Shown piece by piece: positions 12,001 through 20,521 of a stretch of 41,373 nt of DNA. The notes beneath the pieces are model-generated. The model saw nothing but the letters and a program-made list of their open reading frames with translations, ran no database searches and was not told the origin of the DNA. Position numbers and translations under genes: made by a program. This stretch comes from Macrocybe gigantea (lineage: Eukaryota; Basidiomycota; Agaricomycetes; Agaricales; Callistosporiaceae): positions 1 to 41,373 of the forward strand of contig SJRY01000049.1 of assembly GCA_011319805.1 (NCBI GenBank), read 5' to 3'. Within the stretch, counting starts at the first letter, position 1; every line of letters starts with the position of its first letter.

Positions 12001-12687
12001 GGTGTCAACATATTTTGGAAGGTCGTCGTTTGGTGGTGCGGAGGAGACGTCGTCCTGACTACCGTGACTGTCTTGATGTGTCCCGGTGCCGCCGTTTAGC
12101 TGGCTATCGAGTATGGTCATCAGAACTCCGACCCACACGAGCGGAGAGCTATGGGGGACAGAAGGACCCTCCAGACCTTCTTGCATGATAGAGCGTGACG
12201 TGGCAGAGCCATCAATGGATTTTGCAACATCGCCGTCTTCCGACAAAGCTGAGAGGTTAGGCTTCTTCCTGTGATCAGCTTCGTGCGTGCCGACAGCTGA
12301 TTGGCGCTCGAGCCGTTTGGACTCGAGGCTGACAACGGCCGCTCTTCCATATGATATGGCATTGCGCATATCAGATGCGGTATCATAGCGGCGGTACCGA
12401 TCCATATACAAAACGGCCAAACCATGCTGAACGGTCGGAACGTCAGGATGTCCGAGTGGGAGGGTGTCCAGGGCACCAAAGGCGCATCTGAGTGCTATAT
12501 CAATATCGCTCTCCCTCGCCAGAGAGTGAAATCTGTCTTGATGGTATGCGCTGAGACGCTGAAGCAGACATGGCAGTGAGGGATCTCCAAGAAGAGCGGC
12601 GCCGACTGTCCCTTGAGCTTCCCGTATTGCGTCTTCGAGCTCCTGCTGTTCGGTGGAAGAACTACATTGGGTTGTCGCGGGAAGCAT
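9011..12687 (-). CDS. TPR-repeat protein with C-terminal CHAT caspase-like protease domain
   Basis: Two exons, 9868-12687 and 9011-9811, joined across a 56-base intron (donor GTAAGT), give about 1206 residues with no frame problem. The long N-terminal part has tetratricopeptide-like units built on LSLAYQLHYDKF, LSRAYAERFDKLGHLDDLDE and AKAYFLRYRRLGDLDDLDS, each followed by an alanine-rich helix and a P-DL-ER linker. The second exon is a CHAT domain: IWWCPSGLFMFLPIHAAG, AIVGVSRAP, then WLHIACHG with the catalytic-type His near residue 1067 and FAYLSACETAMGD with the catalytic-type Cys near residue 1109, closing with GFRGAVGTMWSMAD. Both catalytic residues are present, so activity is plausible. 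CHAT enzymes are clan CD cysteine peptidases related to caspases and separase; fungal copies are numerous and mostly unstudied. The start at 12687 is the first ATG in frame; a small upstream exon cannot be excluded. Confidence 0.93.
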
Positions 12688-13431
12688 AATCTGTTATAAA
12701 GCACAAGATAATGTCCTGAGACTGCTGCAACAATCTGAAAGACTTCAGCGCACCTGATGATGTCGGGAAAAAAGTATCTAGAAGAGGATCATGATCAGTG
12801 AGAAAAGGTTTTATAAGTCCTTGTCCGTTGCTATAGGTCAGACATGACATGCACAACAGCATGACAGGTAGAGGCGACGTGCTATTCGCTTCAACACTGC
12901 CTTCATAGTCCCGGGTTTGGGATGTAGGAGTCACATGATGAAGCATGGCAGTTCTCGATGACAGTCAACGCTACATTCGTGCTCGCTTGTAGGCCTTGTA
13001 AGCCTAGAGAGAGGTTGCGTCAAGGTGCTGCCACGTCAGCTGCATCCCGAGGCCGTTGCTAGTAGACGCAAAGCAATGCCGCTCTTACCTGATGTTGAAA
13101 GCTCTCGGAGGTTGGCTAGCAGCTAGATGTTGATGTACATGCAGTCACAGGCAAAAGAGATTAGTGGAGCGAGCAGAACCCGTTTACAGATGTGCTGTGG
13201 AACGACAAGATGGCAGCGACGATCCGGTTTAGATACAGTGTGGGGCCTTGGGGACCTACGGCACTTGTGTGTCCTTTCACTTACGACTTCGTTATTGGCA
13301 CCTGCCGCCATGGACTTCGGGGAATGTCACTTTGTTCAGTTTCTTCCGCGTGCGGCGGTTCGTTCGAGATACAGACGCTGACAACTCTGATGTGACAGGA
13401 TCATATAGCGCTGATGCAATGGCCCCGTGAA
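12688..13431. other. Intergenic spacer, no gene seen
   Basis: Region between the start of the CHAT-TPR gene and the stop of GST1. It should contain the promoter of the former. Only short ORFs without recognisable features; no repeat or RNA gene seen. Confidence 0.5.
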
Positions 13432-14244
13432 TTAAATGACACGTTCGTACTGCCCCAAGCTCTTCAGCAGTGCTTCCCACCTTCCGTCATGCCATGTTTT
13501 CATGTCTTTCCATTCCGCACTCTCCTCCCCGAGGACCCTCTTGGCATACGTGAGATAACTCGCGAGAACAAAATCGGCAAAGGAGATGGTGTCTCCCATG
13601 ATGTAAGGTCCGCCTCCGGGGCTTTGCTAAGCCAAGCATCGAATTGGTCAAACGCTTGCTTGGCCAACGCCCATTTGGACTCGCGAGTCTCGTCCATCTG
13701 CAGCACTTCCTCGACGGGAGCGCCGAAGATCTCTCTCACTATCTGACCAAAGTGTGCCAGGCTTTGTGAATTCAGATGCGCGTACGACCGGGGAACGGTG
13801 AACGGAAAGATGGCGACGATTCTCGAGACGTGAGCATCTCTAAATGCGGCCTGCAGGGCATGGGATTGATTTGGGAAAAGTTTGGGCGTGTTCGGGTATG
13901 TTTTGTCCAAGTACTCGGCGATGAGCAGAGAGTCTGAGACGGCGGTCTGGGTGGACGGATCGTATATCATCGGCAATGTATAGCGTGGACTCCCGTCAGG
14001 TCTCGTCGAAGTCGGAGCAGCTCCGATCATCTTGTAGAGCGGCTCGATGTCCGGGTATTCGACCCATTCCGTCTTGTACGGGAGACCTTTATAGTTCAGG
14101 CAATATCTGAAAGCCAACGGGAATTGTCAAAAAGCAAAAACAGCGATGTTCTATCAGCACTCACCGAGCTTTCCAAGTGTTTGGGGACCAAGCCAAGCCC
14201 GGAAGCTTGGATGGAATGTCATAAAGTATGATGATATTGGACAT
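13432..14244 (-). CDS. Glutathione S-transferase, fungal etherase-like class (GST1)
   Basis: Exon 1 is 14165-14244 (ATG then SNIIILYDIPSKLPG), exon 2 is 13432-14106, with a 58-base GT-AG intron (donor GTGAGT). The N-terminal thioredoxin-like domain shows WSPNTWKARYCLNYKGLPY, TEWVEYPDIEPL, YTLPMIYDP and SDSLLIAEYLDKTYP, the pattern of the Agaricomycete GSTs related to bacterial LigE/LigF beta-etherases. The C-terminal helical domain follows. The frame breaks at the C/G run 13618-13621: one missing base turns the expected APGGGPYIMGDTISFADF into APEADLTSW. After the break the frame resumes cleanly to WHDGRWEALLKSLGQYERVI and stop. Family role: conjugation or cleavage of aromatic ethers and electrophiles with glutathione. 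First of three tandem copies; a TATA-like box lies about 40 bases upstream. Confidence 0.88.
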
Positions 14245-14282
14245 GACTGGTAAAGTGAGGGGCCTTCAAAGATGGTTGGACA

Positions 14283-14292
14283 GCTTTTTATG
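14283..14292 (-). promoter_or_regulatory. TATA-like box of GST1
   Basis: CATAAAAAGC on the minus strand, about 40-48 bases before the ATG at 14244. The same element at the same distance precedes the other three GST genes. Confidence 0.5.
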
Positions 14293-15002
14293 GTGCTATG
14301 CTGACCTGATGGATGACTAGCTGATAGCCCTCATGCTGAGTGTGTCAACTGCGCTCCCCACCGAGCCAGGCAGACCATCGGCGGGTGTGTCACCCCGGAG
14401 GCAAATACGACCGTCTCAAGGGAACCCAGATGTAGGCATGCTAACTAATAATAACGCTCACTGAAACGGCCTGGAATCTCAATTTTACTTCACGCAGCTG
14501 GGCTCATGCATATCTATGAGATTTTTTTGTCGTAGCGGTCGGGAACGGTGAACGTGAGAGGATGCAAACTTGTGCGCTGATGAGGGTGAGGTGGATGTAA
14601 GCAGGCATACCCGAGCGATTACACGAAGCGGTAGGCATGTGACCGTGAAGCTCGTCTGTCCCTGCTGAGTGCTTCGCGTCTCAACTCTTTGGATTGCCCT
14701 ATATTTAATTTATCCAATGGCCGGTTCCTCTCGGCGAAACCTCAGATAATGCTTCAAAGTCGCACACGAGGATCTTTGCTTGGGACATCCATTCACTGAA
14801 GAGCTGACCCCTGGAAGGCACGACGTGTAGGTTGATGTTGCAATGCAACACTCACGTTCAGCTGCGACGACAGTAATTCGCATGTGCTAGGACCGAAAGC
14901 AACTTACACGCGGCCCTCATGTTGTGTTCAGTCATGCGAGCTGCATTGACCAAAAGATTCGCAGGTGAGTATCTCCACGTTCATTGGCCATATCACAGTG
15001 AA
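14293..15002. other. Spacer between GST1 and GST2, no gene seen
   Basis: Holds the upstream region of GST1 and the 3' flank of GST2. No ORF with protein-like character, RNA gene or obvious repeat. Confidence 0.45.
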
Positions 15003-15817
15003 TCAGACGACCCGCTCGTACCGCTCCAAGCTCTTCAGGAGCTTATCCCATCTTCCGCCATGCCATGTTTTCATGTCTTTCCATTCCGAACTTTCTACCC
15101 CCAAAACTCTCTTCGCATATGCAAGATAACCAGCCACAACAAAATCGGCGAAGGAGATGATATCTCCCATGACAAAAGGTCCTGCCCCTGGAGCCTTTGC
15201 GAACCATCCATCCAACCGGCCAAAGGCGTGTTTGACCAACGCCCATTTTGGCTCACGTGCTTCGCCAACAGGTAGCAATTCTTCGACGGCGACTCCAAAA
15301 TTTCCTCTAATTATCTGGCTGAAGTATGCCACGCTATGGGGATTCAAGTGCGTGTACGACCGCGGGACGGTAAACGGCCAAATAGCGGCGATCGTCGAGA
15401 AATGTGCATCGGCAAACGCGAATTGAAAGGCGTTGGATTGGTTCGGAAAGAGTTTGGGCGTGTCTGGATACGTCTTGTCGAGATATTCGGCGATGAGCAG
15501 CGAGTCCGAGATGACGGAGTTGGTAGATGGGTCGTAAATTGTTGGTAACGTATAACGCGGGCTTCCGTCGTATTTCGTCGAAGTCGGAGCAACACCTAAC
15601 CTCCTACAGAGCGGCTCGATGTCCGGATATTCGACCCATTCCGTCCTGTACGTCAAACCTTTATAGTTGAGGCAATATCTGTGGTCAACGGGGGTCACCG
15701 GCAAGAAACAATGACGATGGCTTCTATCAGGACTTGCCGAGTCTTCCAAGTATTCGGGGACCAAGCTGAACCGGGAATCGTGGATGGAATATCATAAAAT
15801 ATAATTGCATTCGACAT
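15003..15817 (-). CDS. Glutathione S-transferase, fungal etherase-like class (GST2), with GC-AG intron
   Basis: Exon 1 is 15738-15817, exon 2 is 15003-15678; the frame is intact to the TGA stop. The intron 15679-15737 begins with GC (GCAAGT) and ends CACAG, at exactly the position where GST1 has GTGAGT. Protein features: IFYDIPSTIPG, SAWSPNTWKTRYCLNYKG, RTEWVEYPDIEPLC, YTLPTIYDPSTN and SDSLLIAEYLDKTYPDTP in the thioredoxin-like half, then KAPGAGPFVMGDIISFADF and WHGGRWDKLLKSLERYERVV at the end. Ignoring the intron would fuse a false N-terminus to exon 2. Paralogue of GST1 in tandem; likely role glutathione-dependent detoxification or ether cleavage. Confidence 0.92.
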
Positions 15818-15858
15818 GTCATACGAGTCGACTGGCCTCTTGGCGAATCATTGTGCCG

Positions 15859-15867
15859 CCTTTTATG
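15859..15867 (-). promoter_or_regulatory. TATA-like box of GST2
   Basis: CATAAAAGG on the minus strand, about 42-50 bases before the ATG at 15817, matching the placement in the other GST genes. Confidence 0.5.
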
Positions 15868-15951
15868 TGAAGGGTTTACGTAGACTGGCCCTGCCTAAGT
15901 TTGCCAATATTTGATGCCATGCAGTACCAACCCCATGATCGATTAATATCA

Positions 15952-16338
15952 CTGGGCGATAGCCTCTTTATTTCCTCTGGAGAGTGTCCGACAGCGATGC
16001 TCAGGTCTTGAAGGGCGCTGGATTGTTGTCAAGCTTTGATGGATCATCAAGAATTCTGACAGGAGCCTGTACGGTGCAGACCTTTATTGAAACTAGTTCT
16101 CAGTTCACCCAATCCAGATCCGCAATGCAAACTTTGAATTCATGAAAAGCCTAACCGTGACGGAATCAGCAAGCCACAGGTATTTTGGACAGATTTCGAA
16201 CCGATGCTCATTTTCTATAAGCATTGATATATCGATACCGTGTTTACGGATGCCGACCACCAACCAAGACTAGCTAAAATAATACACGTATTTCTTCTCT
16301 CGAAAATACATACGTGGCAATAACAATATTCGCGTGTC
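15952..16338 (-). repeat. 3' flank of GST3, duplicated at 32470-32521 plus 34729-35027
   Basis: Read on the minus strand, the non-coding DNA after the GST3 stop matches the DNA after GST4 on the plus strand: first about 50 bases at 32470-32521, then, after a gap of about 2.2 kb, 34729-35027. Shared words include GAATTCAAAGTTTGC, GGCTCCTGTCAGA, GATGATCCATC, GCATCGCTGTC and TCCAGAGGA. It marks the extent of a segmental duplication that included the GST gene. Confidence 0.85.
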
Positions 16339-17149
16339 CTAGTTGATACCCTCGTATTTCTCCAAGCTCTTGAGAAGCGCTTCCCATCTGCCTTCATGCC
16401 ACGTCTTGATGTCCTCCCATTCCGGACTTTCTTCGCCCCAAATCTTCCTCAGCCATATCGTATAACTGGCAATAACAAAGTCCGCAAAGGAGATGGTGTC
16501 TCCCATCATGTACGGACCGCCTCCGGCCGCCTTCTTCAGCCAAGCGTCCACCTCACCGAACCCTTGCTTGGCCAACTCCCATTGGGGTTGACGTGCATCG
16601 CCGGATGGAAGAAACTCCTCAAGAGTCATTCCGAGCCTCGCTTCCCTCGTCCGGCGGAAGTATTCTTCACTGGCCGGATTCATGACTTTATGCGTTCCTG
16701 GAAGCGCAAACTGCCAAACAGAGTTGAGAGTCGGGTAATGGGCATTGACGAACGCGAATTGAAGGGCGTCTGATTGATTGGGGAAGAGTTTGGGGGCATC
16801 GGGATATGCCTTGTCGAGATATTCTGCGATAAGCAGCGAGTCCGAGATAGCGGTATTGGTCGACGGATCGTATATCACCGGCAAGGTGTAGAGCGGTCCG
16901 CCGTCAGGTTTCGCGGATGTCGGCGCGACTCCTAGCTTCTTGCAGAGAGCTTCGATGTCCGGATACTCAATCCATTCCGTCCGGAACGGAAGGCCCTTGT
17001 AATTGAGACAATATCTAAAGCCGATGGGATTATTCAGAAGACAAGTACCATCTTATCAGTGGTGCTCGCCTAGTTTTCCAAGTATTCGGAGACCAGGCCG
17101 AGCCTGGAATCGTGGACGGAATGTCATAAAATACAATGATGTTCGACAT
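16339..17149 (-). CDS. Glutathione S-transferase, fungal etherase-like class (GST3), with GC-AG intron
   Basis: Exon 1 is 17070-17149 (MSNIIVFYDIPSTIPGSAW), exon 2 is 16339-17014; the 55-base intron 17015-17069 starts GCGAGC and ends TTTAG. The frame is intact. Features: WSPNTWKTRYCLNYKGLPF, TEWIEYPDIEALCKKLG, YTLPVIYDPSTN, SDSLLIAEYLDKAYPDAP, then KKAAGGGPYMMGDTISFADF and GRWEALLKSLEKYEG before the stop. It is much closer to GST4 at 31658-32469 than to its neighbours GST1 and GST2, in coding, intron and 3' flanking sequence, so the pair arose by a recent inverted segmental duplication about 15 kb apart. Confidence 0.92.
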
Positions 17150-17186
17150 GTCGTGGAAAAGTGTATCCGGGGAAAGTCGTTGTGTG

Positions 17187-17196
17187 GTCTTTTATG
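17187..17196 (-). promoter_or_regulatory. TATA-like box of GST3
   Basis: CATAAAAGAC on the minus strand, about 38-47 bases before the ATG at 17149. The following stretch CCCCGGATACACTTTTCCACGAC up to the start codon is shared with GST4, so the core promoter was duplicated with the gene. Confidence 0.55.
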
Positions 17197-17963
17197 TCTG
17201 TCGATAGACCAAGAAAGTGAGTACGCGCAGTCCGTTGCATTGTTCTCATCGATTGCAAAATCTATCAAGTGAGCTATCGGACAAACTCGGATATAGTGTT
17301 TCATTAATATTATGATCACGATGTACAATTTCGCAGGCTTTGAACGAATGGCTTGAGGGGCATTTGGAATCAAATCGTGTCGAAAAGGATGAAGCCGACG
17401 GTTGATTTCGCACGTTCAACAGTGAGGGCACATTAGCCATCCAGATCATATTCCTAGACATCCGCACCTGAGAAAGCTTTCCGAACATCAATGGGTCAGA
17501 AGGAATTGTGTCCGTTTCCCAAAGTACTATATGGATGTATCACGTCAGGGTGTCTGGCCGTCATCAACCATGCAGGTCCCGTCAATATCTCTGTATGCCA
17601 ATTTGTACAATCGCGTGGAGGTTCTAAATCTGTTCACCACGATTGTTATCGATGATCGTGCTCTCGGAGATGTGTCCACATTTGTCGACATGGATTTCAA
17701 AATTCGAGTATCGCTTTTCTCTGCCCATCCGTTTACGGCACGCCTGCTCTCGGGCTGTCCTGGTGCCGATCGCGAACGCGGTAACTCATAGCGAGCCGCT
17801 GTTAGTCTTTACTTCGGTCCCTCAAGCTCTAACATTTTTGGCTCTCCGTGACATCTCCTGGTTCGGCACCCCAGGCGTCAAAGTCCGCGCTCTTTGCTCT
17901 CGGATATTCGCCCAAAGACACGCTTCCAGCATTCGCCCTCTCTTTGCCTAGTCTATACACGAA
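17197..17963. other. Intergenic spacer between GST3 and the HAD phosphatase, no gene seen
   Basis: About 770 bases. Divergent upstream regions of GST3 (-) and the phosphatase (+). Short ORFs only, none with recognisable composition or motifs. Confidence 0.45.
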
Positions 17964-19275
17964 ATGCCCGACGAGACGACGCGACATGCGGAGGCGCAGA
18001 CCACGTCCTGCTTTCCTCTCCTTGCCTGCTTCAGCGATTTCGATGGAACCATTACCGAGTCTGAATAACATTGACCTCCATTGACAAGTTCAGAACTGAC
18101 ACTTGTTCCAGTGAGGATAGCAATGATTTCATGATCGCAAGTTATTTTGGTTCTGGACGCGTCGATCCTGACATGACCGCACCGACAGGACAATTTTGGC
18201 ATGGGCCGGGACGCGCGACGCACCCTGCTCCTGAAATGTTTGCATGAAGGGCTCACTTTTAGGTATGACGTTCTAGTTCTCTCGATATTGCACCTGAAAC
18301 TGTCAATATTAGAGAGGCTTTTCGAGAGATGATAGCATCTGTCGCAAAGAACCAATCATTTGAAGAGTGCCGCGAGCTCGTGAAAAACGGTAATCGCCAT
18401 GCTTTGAACGTTGATTGGCCATTTACACATCATGGCATACAGCGAATATCAAGCTCGACCCAGGCTTCCGAGATTTCTATCGATTTCTGACAGATCAGCA
18501 GATCCCCCTCGTCATTGTGTCAAGGTTCGCCCTTTGATGTCGAAGAATGAGAAAGACTGAACGCATCTTGTCGACAGTGGCATGGCGTGCGTTGGCATAT
18601 TCAGTCGAACTTTTGAAGCACAACCTGATCGGCCGTTTGCCCCAGCCCAATCATTCGAAGCATAATCTCCAGTCACATTGGTGATGAAGAGGCATCGAAA
18701 CTGACCATCATTGCGAATGACGTGGACTTTCAAGGCGGAGACGGCGCATCAGGCACTTGGGGTGTCAAGTTTCGCCACCCGGATTCGCCGTTTGGACACA
18801 ACAAAGACGTTGCAATATCCATCTTCAAGGCAGAAAACCCCCAACATACAGTATTCTTCTGCGGAGACGGGTAAGCGCATTTTTCACATCGACGGGAACG
18901 TTCACAGATTTTCGAGAGCGAACAGCGTCTCCGATCTGAGTGCAGCAAGATCCGCAGTCGTGAGTTGCCCATGGTCCGCGGACCCATGCTATCTGTGAAA
19001 CTCATTACAATCGTGATCAGCTCTTCGTCAAGATGCGCGACGGTAGCGGAGATGATCTAGCGGCGCATTGCGAAAAGGTGTGTCTCCATCGACAACTTCT
19101 TGTTCTCCTTCCATTCTTGACAGGCCATTGATGGGACCATCAGGAAAATATCCCCTTTGAGGGTTTCCGAAGCTTCCACGAAGTCAGGCAGAGTATAGAA
19201 GCGGTGTGGGAAATGCGCCTTCAACCGGAAGAGCTTCGTTCGGGTCGGAGAGGTGGAACCGCTGGAACTCTGTAA
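17964..19275 (+). CDS. HAD-superfamily phosphatase (phosphoserine phosphatase/MtnX-like)
   Basis: ATG at 17964. Motif I is FSDFDGTIT at the end of exon 1 (17964-18058); exon 2 opens at 18112 with EDSNDFMIASYFG. Further exons: 18277-18389 (NIREAFREMIASV), 18443-18524 (IKLDPGFRDFYRFLTDQQIP then motif II IVSSG), a 9-nt microexon 18578-18586, 18646-18870 (IGDEEASKLTIIANDVDF, then FFCGDG), 18926-18959 (GVSDLSAARSA, motif IV region), 19021-19077 (LFVKMRDGSGDDLAAHCEK) and 19144-19275. Two Asp of motif I and the GDGVSD metal-binding Asp are visible, so catalysis is plausible. Family members remove phosphate from small metabolites such as phosphoserine or methylthiopentenyl phosphate; the substrate here is unknown. 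The exon between 18112 and 18277 is not fully resolved. Confidence 0.85.
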
Positions 19276-20521
19276 ATCGCGGTCGCCGTGAAATAACACA
19301 CCTAAATTTCGTCCGCAGTATGTCCACTCCGGATTCGGAGTTTAGCGTCGGGAGAGATGACTATCATGGACCAGTATCCATTGAAAGCGCTCGATATCGC
19401 CGAACAACCGGGGTGCCAGATTTTTGGACGAGAGGAAAAAAAAATCACCTTTGAGTTGATGCAGCCGGTTGGCCGGACTTGTTACAGATGGACGGATCGC
19501 CAAAATCTGACAGCGCTGTGTATGCTTATCAGCGGACGGCTTTCAAGAACACCCGGTCAGTGACCGCACATACCTACGAATGGGATTATTTATTCATGTA
19601 TCCGCCTTTCGAACATGGCGTGCCGCCAAACGTGCGTCGAAGTCATCAGAATTGATACGTACGATGCGCAAGCCATTTTTGGCGAGAGGTGCCTGGCAGC
19701 ATGGCCTCTTGCGTTCACAATCGGTTTCTGACTTGGAAGCCCTAATATGCACCCAAAGGCGTTTTCTATGCGATCAGCATCCAAAGGCTCCATTGTCTTG
19801 ACTCTTGAGCGGCGACTGCGACGTCAAGGAGTTTGAGATACGATGGCTGTCAGCCGGTCTGCGGTCTGCACGGAGACAACGAAGGTCTCTCGGCCGCATA
19901 TCTCTTGTCTACTCAGGTCCCGTAGACGCATGAGCACTCCAGTGACAGATGGAGGCATGAGGGAGACAGGAAGTCTGATTTTTTTCGAAGCATCGGGAGG
20001 TGCGGAGGGTGCATGATGTCAATAAAGCCAAATACAACTCTCACTCATGCGCAACTCATCCGAGTCGCGGATGTGAGCAACTTGTCCCTTTTGTCTCTCT
20101 CGACTCGGTGAGAACAGGACTTGATGTCGCCTGAAGGGGTTTTAGAAGAGAACATGTTTCTAATCTCCGTTAACCGCGTGTATAGAGACCAGCCTACCAC
20201 TGGTCCCTGGACTTTACGGGTTCGACGTGATGAAGCTGAACCGCTCGCTTCAACGAGGAATCTGGCGTACTGTCCATATTTAAGTACTGTCCACGCTGTC
20301 CGATATAATTTCCGCCACTCATGCGCAGGCCAACGCGATTGGCAATGCAAGGGGATAAAATGCCAAATTCGCCCTTTTCTGGAACGTGACATCCGATCGC
20401 CTGTCGATCTTGGAACATTGCGTCCGAAATTATCATCTTAAAAGGTTGTCATATTCGTAACTAGGATGCCATATAACAGGCAGACTTTGAAATTTCATGC
20501 CCATCAATCTCGTCAAAGAAA
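19276..20521. other. Long intergenic region, no supported gene
   Basis: About 1.25 kb between the phosphatase stop and the transketolase start. Short ORFs of 60-115 codons occur on both strands but show no family resemblance, no splice-joined continuity and no repeats. It should carry the transketolase promoter. Confidence 0.5.

Noticed and set aside
12662..12946. Possible upstream exon of the CHAT-TPR gene
   Set aside because: A plausible donor and acceptor exist, but splicing leads out of the TPR frame, so the start at 12687 was kept.
19206..20441. Several 60-115 codon ORFs between the phosphatase and transketolase
   Set aside because: No motif, no splice continuity and overlapping ORFs on both strands with similar length; consistent with chance.
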